From positions 1 to 34,825 of the forward strand of contig JACPDX010000014.1 of NCBI GenBank assembly GCA_016183805.1: a stretch of 34,825 nucleotides of DNA, written 5' to 3'. This document shows positions 21,414-28,484 of the stretch, one piece after another. Position numbers and translations under genes: made by a program. Each line of letters starts with the position of its first letter. Within the stretch, counting starts at the first letter, position 1. This DNA comes from Bacteroidota bacterium. GTDB lineage: Bacteria > Bacteroidota > Bacteroidia > Flavobacteriales_E > Vicingaceae. The notes below the pieces were generated by a model. That model saw only the letters and a list, made by a program, of their open reading frames with translations, did no database searches and was not told the origin of the DNA.

Positions 21414-23564
21414 TTACTTACTCAAAATTTTAAACTCTGTTCTTCTATTTTGTTGGTGGGCTTCTTCTTTTTCGTCGTCAAATTTAAGTTTGGCAATTTC
21501 TGCATCGCTAACAATCAATTGTTGTTCACCATAACCTTTAGAAACCAAACGGTCGGTTGAAATTCCTGCATTTATCAAATAATCTACACACGATTGAGCT
21601 CTTTTTTGTGACAATTCTTCATTGTATTTATCACCCCCGCGAGAATCGGTATGGGCAGAAAGTTCAATTTTTAAACTTGGATTTTCTTGTAACAATTTGG
21701 TTAAACGATCTAACTCATTTTTAGAAGCATCACGTAAAGTAGCTTTATTGTAATCGTAAAAAATATTTTTTAATACAATTTTACTACCCACCTCTACTCT
21801 TTCTAAATCAATATTTTTTTCCACTTCTTGGTAAGCAGCAGTTTCAGGTATGTTGAAATTTTCGGAATGGAACAAATAACCCTCGGCACGAACAATTAAA
21901 CCATAGTTTTTACCTGATGGTAACGAAACCAAGTATTTTCCGGTAGTTGAATTCGACTCAAATTTTGCCAACGTTTTATTTTCTTCTACATCAATTAATT
22001 CAATATCAGAATACAAAGGTTTTAGGGTTTTTGCATCACGCACCACCCCTTTTAAAATGGTAATTCGTTTGGTAGCAGCATCTACTTGTTTTTCAATAAT
22101 TTTTTCACGAACAGGTTCTGCAATGTTTGCCAATAAATTATCTTCAGCACTTAATTGAACTGGTTTTTCAGGACCTAAAAAAGTAATCATGTAAATGTCT
22201 TTTTCGCCAAAACCATCGGCTTTAAACGAAGAATAATATCCTCTTCTCCCACTGGCATTAATTACAAAAAATACATCATCGTCAACCGAATTAATTGGAT
22301 AACCAATATTTTCGGGTTTGCCCCAAGTTACCCCATCGGCTTGTAATTTCGACATAAAAATATCGTAACCACCCATGGTTTCATGACCTTGAGAACTAAA
22401 ATAAAGCGTTTTTCCATCGGGATGAATTACTACACTTTCTTCGTTATACTTTGTGTTAACTACTGGTCCAACGTTCACTGCCAAACCCCATTCTTTTTTA
22501 ATAGGATCCCATTTGGTATAGTAAATATCATGTTCACCAAAACCACCGGGTTTGTTCGATACAAAATACAAAGTTTTGGCATCGTTCGAATAACTTGCCG
22601 ATGATTCGTGGTATTTAGTATTAATGTTTTTGTTCATTTTTATCGGTTTACTCCATGTTGCACCTGCCAGTTTAGTCTCATAAAGATTACCATCACCTTT
22701 ATCATCTTTGTAAATAATCATACTTTGTGCATCTGGAGCAACAGCTACAGTGGCATCATGTTCATTTGAATTCACATTGGTTCCCATGTTTACTGGTGTT
22801 GTCCATTGACCACCCGATTTTGTGGTAATGTAAATATCTTCGTAATACTCATTCAACCCTTCAGCGATGCCACCTCCTGTTGTTGTATTTCTTCTTGAAG
22901 TAAACATCATTACCGATTCATCAGCAGAAATGATAGCTCCATATTCAGGATATTTTGAATTCACTACACTTCCAAAATTGTCAATAAATGCACGAACAGG
23001 TTTAGCAACTAATTTTTTACCCATTTCACATTCTTTTATTCTATTTTGTGTTTCTTCAACTTCAATAGGGTCTTTTCCGGTTAATACCGATTGATGTATT
23101 TTAAATGCAGCAATGGCTTTATCAAATTCCATGGTTAATTGGTAACACATTCCTAAAAAATAATGAATGTCGCGAGCTACATTTGGATTTAATTTTTGAG
23201 CTTTTAAAAAGTGAGGTAAACATTCTTCTTTATAAACGGGAGAAACCAAATAACAACGACCTATTCTATAATTTAATTGGGCATTATCCGAATTAAATTT
23301 ATTGGCTTCAAACAATAATGGCAATGCTTCTTTGTACGAGCTGGCTCTACCTCTATAATCGAGGTGATTTACACTCATAAAAGTTTCTGGATAGACTTCA
23401 TAAATGGCATAACCTTGTTCCAGTTTTTCTTTAGCCAATTTAAACTCCTCTTTCCGTTCCTTAAATAAACTTTTGTCAAAAGGAACATCTTGAGCTAAAC
23501 AGTTAAAAGTTAATAGTAAAAAGTTAAAAGTTAATATAACTATTGTATAAAATTTTGTGTTCAT
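21414..23564 (-). CDS. OmpA family protein with TPR, PD40 propeller and CRD (PorE-like)
   Basis: A 716-aa exported protein. A signal peptide (cleavage near CLAQ) is followed by TPR-like helices (about 40-170, 'AQLNYRIGRCYLVSP', 'HYFLGMCYQLTMEFDKAIAAF'), PD40 propeller blades (about 200-460, including 'PEYGAIISADESVMMFTSRR', 'HPDGKTLYFSSQG'), a carboxypeptidase-regulatory-like beta domain (about 505-580), and a C-terminal OmpA domain (about 595-716, 'LSAHTDSRGGDKYNEELSQKRAQS') that should bind peptidoglycan. This order matches PorE, a T9SS component that links the outer-membrane complex to peptidoglycan. The T9SS cargo locus at 28485 onward supports that reading. Many paralogues share this layout, so orthology to PorE is unproven. 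Confidence 0.85.
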   Translation of the reverse strand: MNTKFYTIVILTFNFLLLTFNCLAQDVPFDKSLFKERKEEFKLAKEKLEQGYAIYEVYPETFMSVNHLDYRGRASSYKEALPLLFEANKFNSDNAQLNYRIGRCYLVSPVYKEECLPHFLKAQKLNPNVARDIHYFLGMCYQLTMEFDKAIAAFKIHQSVLTGKDPIEVEETQNRIKECEMGKKLVAKPVRAFIDNFGSVVNSKYPEYGAIISADESVMMFTSRRNTTTGGGIAEGLNEYYEDIYITTKSGGQWTTPVNMGTNVNSNEHDATVAVAPDAQSMIIYKDDKGDGNLYETKLAGATWSKPIKMNKNINTKYHESSASYSNDAKTLYFVSNKPGGFGEHDIYYTKWDPIKKEWGLAVNVGPVVNTKYNEESVVIHPDGKTLYFSSQGHETMGGYDIFMSKLQADGVTWGKPENIGYPINSVDDDVFFVINASGRRGYYSSFKADGFGEKDIYMITFLGPEKPVQLSAEDNLLANIAEPVREKIIEKQVDAATKRITILKGVVRDAKTLKPLYSDIELIDVEENKTLAKFESNSTTGKYLVSLPSGKNYGLIVRAEGYLFHSENFNIPETAAYQEVEKNIDLERVEVGSKIVLKNIFYDYNKATLRDASKNELDRLTKLLQENPSLKIELSAHTDSRGGDKYNEELSQKRAQSCVDYLINAGISTDRLVSKGYGEQQLIVSDAEIAKLKFDDEKEEAHQQNRRTEFKILSK
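23501..23536 (-). repeat. 15-bp direct repeat inside the signal-peptide coding region
   Basis: AGTTAAAAGTTAATA occurs at 23501-23515 and 23522-23536 (plus-strand reading), 21 bp apart, so in the same frame. On the coding strand the repeat gives the doubled Leu-Thr-Phe-Asn of the signal-peptide core (ILTFNFLLLTFN). The word resembles the AACTTTTAAC simple words of Bacteroidota spacers and lies next to the leader array at 23565. Confidence 0.75.
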
Positions 23565-23654
23565 GGTTTCTTGTTTCTTGTTTTTTTGTTTCTTGTTTTT
23601 TGTTGTCTGAGAACTGTTGACTGATGACTAGTGAGTCTTCTCTTGTCCTTTTAA
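23565..23654 (-). repeat. Word-repeat leader before the PorE-like gene
   Basis: In the sense of the downstream gene this spacer reads through CATCAGTCAACAGTTCTCAG and then CAAGAAACAAAAAAACAAG and AAACAAGAAACC directly before the ATG. It follows the same order of families seen elsewhere: a CAGTTCTCAG word first, then a CAAGAAAC word next to the start codon. Confidence 0.65.
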
Positions 23655-24716
23655 CTAGTTACAACTTTCTTGAGCAAAGGTTTTTCCATTTTTTAGTCCT
23701 AATGAAGCTGCTTTATTCCAGTCTTCACAAGCTTTATCTTCTTTACGAAGCATTTCGTTTGCAATACCTCTATTTAAGTATGCCGGACCAAAATCATCAT
23801 TCAATAAAATGGCTTTGTTGCAATCTTCAACGGTTCCTTTGTAATCTTCCAGCTTATATTTAGATGCAGCTCTATTGTTATAGGCTTGCACGTAACTTGC
23901 TTTTAAACGAATGGCATCGTTAAAATCTTCGATGGCTGCTTTATAATCGCCTTTTTCGTGTTTGGTATAACCTCTGTTATTGTAAGCTATGTAGTAGTCA
24001 TTTTTTAAAACAATGGCTTTATCATAACTTTTTATAGCCTCATCGTACTGTTTATTGATACGAAGTACACTCCCTAAATTATTGTATGCAAAATATAATT
24101 TATCATCAGCTAAAACCGCTTTTTTATAATCAGCAATGGCTCCTGTAATGTCGTTTGTTTGACGTTTTGCACTACCTCTGTCGTTAAAAGCATAAGCATA
24201 GTTGGGCTTGTTTTTAATAGCATTATCATAATCGCTAATGGCTTCGGTATATTTTTCTTGTAAAAAGTATAAGCCACCACGATAATAATAAGCATCAGCG
24301 TTCGTATTTTCTTGTTCTATTGCTTTTGTAAAATCTACCATGGCTTGGTCTTTTTCGTTTCTCTCATAATGCGACCTTGCTTTTAGGAAATAAACACCCG
24401 TATAATTAGCATTTAATTGAATTACAGTGTTTAAATCAATAATGGCTCCTGTGTAATCTTTTTTCTGGAATTTTACCGAACCCCTGTTAAAGATAGCTTT
24501 TTCGAAAGTCGGAACTAACACTATTGCCGAATCAAAATCGGTAATGGCACCATTCAGGTCTTTAGCATTAAATTTTTCAATTCCACTGTTGTAAAACTCT
24601 TCTGCTTTTGCAACACTTATCGCAGACTCGTCTCCAACAACTACATCTTGAGCGTAATTTGCATGAAAAGTGAGTAAAATCACTAGTCCTAAAAGGGTAA
24701 ATTTTAATTTGTCCAT
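23655..24716 (-). CDS. Exported tetratricopeptide-repeat protein
   Basis: A 353-aa protein with a signal peptide (cleavage near NYAQ) and about nine TPR units covering nearly all of the mature chain. The repeats are regular, for example 'NADAYYYRGGLYFLQEKYTEAISDYDNAI', 'IAYNNRGYTKHEKGDYKAAIEDFNDAI', and 'QAYNNRAASKYKLEDYKGTVEDCNKAI'. It ends with the 'ACEDWNKAASLGLKNG' pattern common in such Bacteroidota proteins. TPR arrays bind other proteins. Its position directly upstream of the PorE-like gene on the same strand suggests a periplasmic partner role, but this is inference. Confidence 0.88.
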   Translation of the reverse strand: MDKLKFTLLGLVILLTFHANYAQDVVVGDESAISVAKAEEFYNSGIEKFNAKDLNGAITDFDSAIVLVPTFEKAIFNRGSVKFQKKDYTGAIIDLNTVIQLNANYTGVYFLKARSHYERNEKDQAMVDFTKAIEQENTNADAYYYRGGLYFLQEKYTEAISDYDNAIKNKPNYAYAFNDRGSAKRQTNDITGAIADYKKAVLADDKLYFAYNNLGSVLRINKQYDEAIKSYDKAIVLKNDYYIAYNNRGYTKHEKGDYKAAIEDFNDAIRLKASYVQAYNNRAASKYKLEDYKGTVEDCNKAILLNDDFGPAYLNRGIANEMLRKEDKACEDWNKAASLGLKNGKTFAQESCN

Positions 24717-24837
24717 AATTAATATTTTTTTAAAGAAGCCAATTTAACAATTTAGTTCGTTACTCTCAAAAATATTGCCACTTGTTTTTTAATTATTAAT
24801 AACAAAAGCAAAATCAATTGAATAATTTTACACCACC

Positions 24838-25704
24838 ATGAAAATGCCCGAAAACACCATAAAAGCAGTGATTACTTACGTTAGAAGCAAATTAAATGAG
24901 TATTATCCGACTTCTGAATTAAACAGTATGCTTTATATAATGCTGGATAAGTTTTTTGATGTTTCTAAAAAAGAGGTAGTGATTGGTAACGAAAAACGCC
25001 TTTCTGAATCGGAATTGCTAAAAATTATCTATGCGGTAAAGGATTTAAAAAAACACAGACCTTTGGCTTATATTTTGGGCGAATGGGAGTTTTTTGGATT
25101 ACCTTTTATTGTTAATGAACATACTTTAATTCCACGACCGGAAACAGAGGAATTGGTTCAACTAATTATTGAAGAAAACGAGTTGCCCAACGTATCTATT
25201 TTGGACATTGGAACTGGCTCTGGTTGTATTGCTATTTCTTTAAAGGCAAGCATCCCAAATAGCCATGTATTTGCTTACGATGTTTCAAAAGAAGCACTTG
25301 GTGTGGCTAAGCAAAATGCCAATAAAAACAATGTGGAGGTAACTTTTAAAGAAGTTGATATTTTAAACGATGAGGAGGATTTAACCTTAAAACTTGATGT
25401 AATTGTGAGTAATCCGCCTTACATTCCTGTTAAAGATAAGGATAGTATGGATAAAAATGTGTTGGAATATGAACCGCACTTGGCTTTGTTTGTTGAAAAT
25501 GAACAACCTTTACTATTTTATATTGCCATTGCTGAATTTGCTAAAAAACACCTTACAAATAGAGGTAAATTGTATTTCGAAATTCATGAAGGTTTAGGAA
25601 ACGAAGTAAATAATATGTTGGAATCCAAAGGATTTTATAATATTGAATTGGTAAAAGACATGAACGGGAAAAATAGAATGGTTAAATGCAGTTTTGTTGA
25701 ATAA
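24838..25704 (+). CDS. prmC: Peptide chain release factor N5-glutamine methyltransferase PrmC
   Basis: PrmC (HemK) methylates the GGQ glutamine of release factors RF1 and RF2, using S-adenosylmethionine. At 288 aa it is full length. The N-terminal helical domain ends with 'RPLAYILGEWEFFGLPF' and 'LIPRPETEELV'. The SAM-binding 'ILDIGTGSGCIAISL' lies near residue 122, and the catalytic NPPYIP near 191. Codon context supports the ATG at 24838. It is followed by a 291-bp non-coding stretch before the tRNA genes. Confidence 0.95.
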   Translation: MKMPENTIKAVITYVRSKLNEYYPTSELNSMLYIMLDKFFDVSKKEVVIGNEKRLSESELLKIIYAVKDLKKHRPLAYILGEWEFFGLPFIVNEHTLIPRPETEELVQLIIEENELPNVSILDIGTGSGCIAISLKASIPNSHVFAYDVSKEALGVAKQNANKNNVEVTFKEVDILNDEEDLTLKLDVIVSNPPYIPVKDKDSMDKNVLEYEPHLALFVENEQPLLFYIAIAEFAKKHLTNRGKLYFEIHEGLGNEVNNMLESKGFYNIELVKDMNGKNRMVKCSFVE

Positions 25705-25995
25705 TGAAATTACTTCGGTCTTCCGACAAAAAAATAATTACATCAATCTCACTAATTTCGTGTAATTCATGTTAAAATATAGGGGTTAAGTAGTAAGTTT
25801 TCCAACTAAATAACGTGATTAAAAGCAAGTTAAACTACTCAAAGAAGTTTATTCAAAAAACTGACGTTAAAAAAAGTAAAAATATTTGGCAGAATTAAAA
25901 ATTTATATACTTTTGCACACTCCTTTTTAAGGAAGGAAAGTTCTAATTACAAAACTGGTAATTAATTTTACAACACAGCTTAATATAAAATTTAA
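25705..25995. other. Non-coding stretch upstream of the tRNA genes
   Basis: An AT-rich spacer without a convincing ORF. It contains words such as TTTCGTGTAATTCATGTTAA (25756-25775), resembling repeated spacer words of related genomes. Its right end carries the tRNA promoter (25885-25915). No terminator for prmC is evident. Confidence 0.5.
25885..25915 (+). promoter_or_regulatory. Bacteroidota-type promoter for the tRNA-Gly/tRNA-Leu unit
   Basis: TTTG (25885-25888) and TACTTTTG (25908-25915) with a 19-bp spacer match the phylum consensus exactly. Transcription would start near 25922, about 74 nt before tRNA-Gly. Confidence 0.75.
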
Positions 25996-26068
25996 GCGAG
26001 AGTAGCTCAGCTGGTAGAGCGCGACCTTGCCAAGGTCGAGGTCGCGGGTTCGAACCCCGTCTCTCGCT
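25996..26068 (+). tRNA. tRNA-Gly (anticodon GCC)
   Basis: A 73-nt cloverleaf: acceptor GCGAGAG/CTCTCGC, D-arm with AGCTCAGCTGGTAGAGC, anticodon loop TTGCCAA giving GCC, T-arm GCGGG-TTCGAAC-CCCGT. The discriminator is T, followed by CA rather than an encoded CCA. Confidence 0.95.
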
Positions 26069-26092
26069 CATTTTCTTTTTATAAAAGTCGAT

Positions 26093-26176
26093 GCTCGGAT
26101 GGTGGAATTGGTAGACACGCCGGACTTAAAATCCTGTGTTCGTAAGGACGTGCGGGTTCAAGTCCCGCTCCGAGTA
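26093..26176 (+). tRNA. tRNA-Leu (anticodon TAA)
   Basis: An 84-nt class II tRNA: acceptor GCTCGGA/TCCGAGT, D-arm with TGGAATTGGTAGACACG, anticodon loop CTTAAAA giving TAA, a long variable arm, T-arm GCGGG-TTCAAGT-CCCGC, discriminator A. CCA is not encoded. It is 24 bp after tRNA-Gly and probably in one transcript with it. Confidence 0.95.
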
Positions 26177-26178
26177 CT

Positions 26179-26228
26179 AAAAACAGAGCGAGAAACAAAG
26201 CGAGAGCGAAGTTTCTCCTCTGTTTTTT
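26179..26228 (+). terminator. Intrinsic terminator after the tRNA pair
   Basis: A long stem, AAAAACAGAG plus GAGAAAC, pairs with GTTTCTC plus CTCTGTTTTT, with a single bulged C at 26189 and a 14-nt loop. It ends in a T-run at 26223-26228, 3 nt after the tRNA-Leu discriminator base. Confidence 0.85.
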
Positions 26229-26268
26229 CTTCACTCTCATTCTGTTTCTCACTCTAACAATATACACT

Positions 26269-26613
26269 ATGTTCGATTTCCAAAAACTCGAAGTTTACAA
26301 AAAAGCTAAGGTTTTTCATATTTCCTGCAAAAAGTTAATTATTGAGAAAAAGGTTGACAATTATGTAAAAGATCAGTTGGGACGTGCTTCTTTTAGTGTA
26401 CCCTTAAATATTGCAGAAGGATCAGGAAAGTTTTCGAAAGCCGACCGAAAAAATTATTTTACTACTGCAAGAGCTTCAGTTTTTGAGTGTGTTGCTGTTT
26501 TAGACATACTTACTGATGAAGAAAAAATTACAAAAACAGAATTTGAAGTATATCAACTAAACGCTGACGAACTTTCAAGAATTTTGTATGCTATGATTAA
26601 GAATCTTTCTTAA
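26269..26613 (+). CDS. Four-helix-bundle protein (S23/IVS-type)
   Basis: A 114-aa protein of the four-helix-bundle family related to proteins encoded in 23S rRNA intervening sequences. Characteristic stretches are 'FDFQKLEVYKKAKVF', 'DQLGRASFSVPLNIAEGSGKFSKADRKNYF' and 'ARASVFECVAVLDIL'. The family is common in Bacteroidota, often as free-standing genes; its role is unknown. It lies directly behind the tRNA terminator. Confidence 0.88.
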   Translation: MFDFQKLEVYKKAKVFHISCKKLIIEKKVDNYVKDQLGRASFSVPLNIAEGSGKFSKADRKNYFTTARASVFECVAVLDILTDEEKITKTEFEVYQLNADELSRILYAMIKNLS

Positions 26614-26696
26614 TTTAGCACAAAAAATATTAAAAATACTTCTGAGAAGGCTTCCACCTCTCACTTGTAAAGTTAAATCCCATTCGTCTTTTGATG

Positions 26697-26725
26697 TTTG
26701 GGGTTTTTCATTTTTATTATATTTG
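26697..26725 (+). promoter_or_regulatory. Promoter for the secreted 174-aa protein
   Basis: TTTG (26697-26700) and TATATTTG (26718-26725) with a 17-bp spacer match the phylum consensus. The predicted transcription start, near 26732, lies after the in-frame ATG at 26691, which therefore cannot be the start. It supports the ATG at 26748. Confidence 0.7.
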
Positions 26726-26747
26726 TCGTAATTCTAAAAACAATCTT

Positions 26748-27272
26748 ATGAAACACCTATTAATTGTATTTGTACTAATAAGCTCAATCAACTTAAAAGC
26801 CCAATCAGAAGCCGAAAATTTTTATTTGTCGGCACCCGAAATTAGTTGGAAAAAGGTGTATGAAACCACCAAAACCAAACAAGAATTGATTGATTATTTT
26901 AAAGCTTCCGGTTTGTTTTGGTCAACCGAAACTATTGCTGACACTATGTTTTGCAAACTAAAACCTCAGCATGTTGACGAAACCAAAACCGGAGTTGCCG
27001 GAGTTCCAGCCATTGTAAATAAAACTTCTTTTAAAGGTTTGGTACGAATTGAATTAAAAGATAAAAAATACCGAATTATTTTTAAAAACATTATTTTAGT
27101 GGGCGATGGCGAAATATTGAAAAAAGGAGAGGAACAATCGTTTGAATTGAATTTTTTAACGAAAGAATTTACCGAATACCGACCAGGCTTTTTGAAAAAA
27201 CCAAACTCTATTTACAACACTACTTTTAGTGAGTTGTTCGAAATTAAAACAAAGGCAAAAGACGAGTGGTAG
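26748..27272 (+). CDS. Secreted protein of unknown function
   Basis: I start this gene at 26748, which gives MKHLLIVFVLISSINLKAQ, a clear signal peptide cleaved near KAQ. An earlier in-frame ATG (26691) would overlap the promoter. The mature part (about 155 aa) is alpha/beta with a central strand-rich part, 'FKGLVRIELKDKKYRIIFKNIILVG'. That pattern is reminiscent of DUF4468/TBP-like domains of Bacteroidota periplasmic proteins, but the match is too weak for a firm call. The gene is convergent with the small ORF at 27276, with only 3 bp between the stops. Confidence 0.72.
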   Translation: MKHLLIVFVLISSINLKAQSEAENFYLSAPEISWKKVYETTKTKQELIDYFKASGLFWSTETIADTMFCKLKPQHVDETKTGVAGVPAIVNKTSFKGLVRIELKDKKYRIIFKNIILVGDGEILKKGEEQSFELNFLTKEFTEYRPGFLKKPNSIYNTTFSELFEIKTKAKDEW

Positions 27273-27275
27273 GAT

Positions 27276-27461
27276 TTAGAATGATTTGAATATTTCTTCG
27301 TATTCCTGAAATCGGTGTTCTCTAATGGGTTTTACCTTAGGTTCGGTAGAAAAGTGAAGTAATAAACACGTAGATATATTTTTATACTTATCCACATATT
27401 CATACCGTATCAATTCTTGATTTTTTATGCGTTGTTTTATCTTATTGTGATAAGGATACAT
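27276..27461 (-). CDS. Small conserved-looking protein, function unknown
   Basis: A 61-aa frame lying 13 bp after the stop of the DEAD-like gene, on the same strand. The sequence is not low complexity. It has 'YPYHNKIKQRIKNQELIRYEYVDKYKNI', 'CLLLHFSTEPKVKPIREHRF' and an 'EY' near the C-terminus. This resembles a short conserved protein I associate with Bacteroidota genomes, though I cannot confirm that here. The tight packing between two genes favours a real gene. No function can be assigned. Confidence 0.55.
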   Translation of the reverse strand: MYPYHNKIKQRIKNQELIRYEYVDKYKNISTCLLLHFSTEPKVKPIREHRFQEYEEIFKSF

Positions 27462-27474
27462 ATAAAAAAACAGA

Positions 27475-28089
27475 TTATTCTACTTCAACAATTTGAGCGT
27501 TTTCCATAAATAAATCTTGTAATTTTTCCATTCGGTTGGTAAAAGCTTTATTAAAAACAAGCAACTGGCATTTTGGAACGCTTTCGGTAATTCGTTTTAC
27601 ATCGGTATGGCAACTGTTGTCGAAAATAAATTCGGCATCCTCAACCACTAAAAGTTGTAACCGAGCTAAATTAATGCCGTTCATGTAATACAACTTACTC
27701 AATCGTTTGGGTGTAGCAATAACAATATCAACACCAGCATAAATGTCATCACGTTGATTGTTAATTTTTGGTTCTTCGTAAGCGGAGTAAATTCTTAAAT
27801 CGGAATTGCCCAAAAACATTTTAAATTTTTCTTCCAACGCATGTGCAGCATCTCTGTCTTTTACAAAAATTAATGCACGAGGAACATCGTCAAAAGCAAC
27901 CCCATTTAATTTTTGTATCACACCAAGAGCCAAAGCAGTAGATTTCCCACTGCCTTCAGGGGCAATTCCAAACAGGTTTAAACCTCCTTTAATCTTTGGG
28001 ATTATTTGTTGTTGAAAAGGTGTTGCATGTTCAAAACCCAATTCAGTTAATGATTCTTGCAACGGTTTAATTAATTTCTTGAAGGGCAT
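27475..28089 (-). CDS. DEAD-box helicase-like protein, RecA1 domain only
   Basis: A 204-aa protein with only the first RecA-like domain of a DEAD-box helicase. A Q-motif-like 'FEHATPFQQQIIPKI', Walker A APEGSGKST (about 43-51) and motif Ib ATPKRL are present. Motif II is VVEDAEF (148-154) instead of VLDEAD, and the SAT motif is replaced by 'LLVFNKAF'. The second helicase domain is absent, and no remnant lies downstream, where the small ORF follows. It may bind ATP or RNA without unwinding. Similar short proteins appear to be usual in this phylum, so it is not necessarily truncated. A minus-strand -7 match TACCTTTG (28132-28125) has no well-spaced -33 box. Confidence 0.75.
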   Translation of the reverse strand: MPFKKLIKPLQESLTELGFEHATPFQQQIIPKIKGGLNLFGIAPEGSGKSTALALGVIQKLNGVAFDDVPRALIFVKDRDAAHALEEKFKMFLGNSDLRIYSAYEEPKINNQRDDIYAGVDIVIATPKRLSKLYYMNGINLARLQLLVVEDAEFIFDNSCHTDVKRITESVPKCQLLVFNKAFTNRMEKLQDLFMENAQIVEVE

Positions 28090-28484
28090 AACTTTATTTT
28101 AACAAATATCTAACGAAGATGATACAAAGGTATTAAGAACTTTTTGCAATGATTGGTTTTACATAAACAAATAAACAATAAAATCAGGCCGACAACAAGA
28201 TTGAAATTTATACCATATTATGGTTGAAAACATTAAAATAAAATGAAAAAAAATATCAATGAAACTTGTAACTATTATCCATGTTTTGCCGTAAATTTAC
28301 TCAATTACATTATAGGTATTTATACTTAATTAAGAATTAATCTATTAAAATAACCCAATAGTCGAATTTACTCGTGATTGATAAATAATTTTTTGTAACT
28401 TTTCGGGGTGTAAACATGTATATATTACTTATTATGAATAAACGATTACCTTTTATTGAAATCCATCCAATTTAAAGAACTATA
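28090..28484. other. AT-rich intergenic region before the T9SS surface locus
   Basis: A 395-bp spacer between the divergent DEAD-like gene and the surface-protein locus, with no convincing ORF. It contains a near-perfect palindrome, ACCATATTATGGT (28212-28224), which could be an operator, and long A/T tracts. No exact TAnnTTTG match on the plus strand has a proper -33 element, so the locus promoter is not identified. Confidence 0.5.

Noticed and set aside
26027-26257. 76-codon ORF on the plus strand
   Set aside because: It overlaps most of tRNA-Gly and all of tRNA-Leu and its terminator; it is translation of RNA genes.
26691-26747. N-terminal extension of the secreted protein to ATG 26691
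   Set aside because: The promoter -7 box lies at 26718-26725, after that ATG, and the downstream ATG gives a clean signal peptide.
27475-28089. Pseudogene call for the DEAD-like gene
   Set aside because: No second helicase domain remains in any frame downstream and the ORF ends cleanly with another ORF following, so a short natural form is more likely than a recent truncation.
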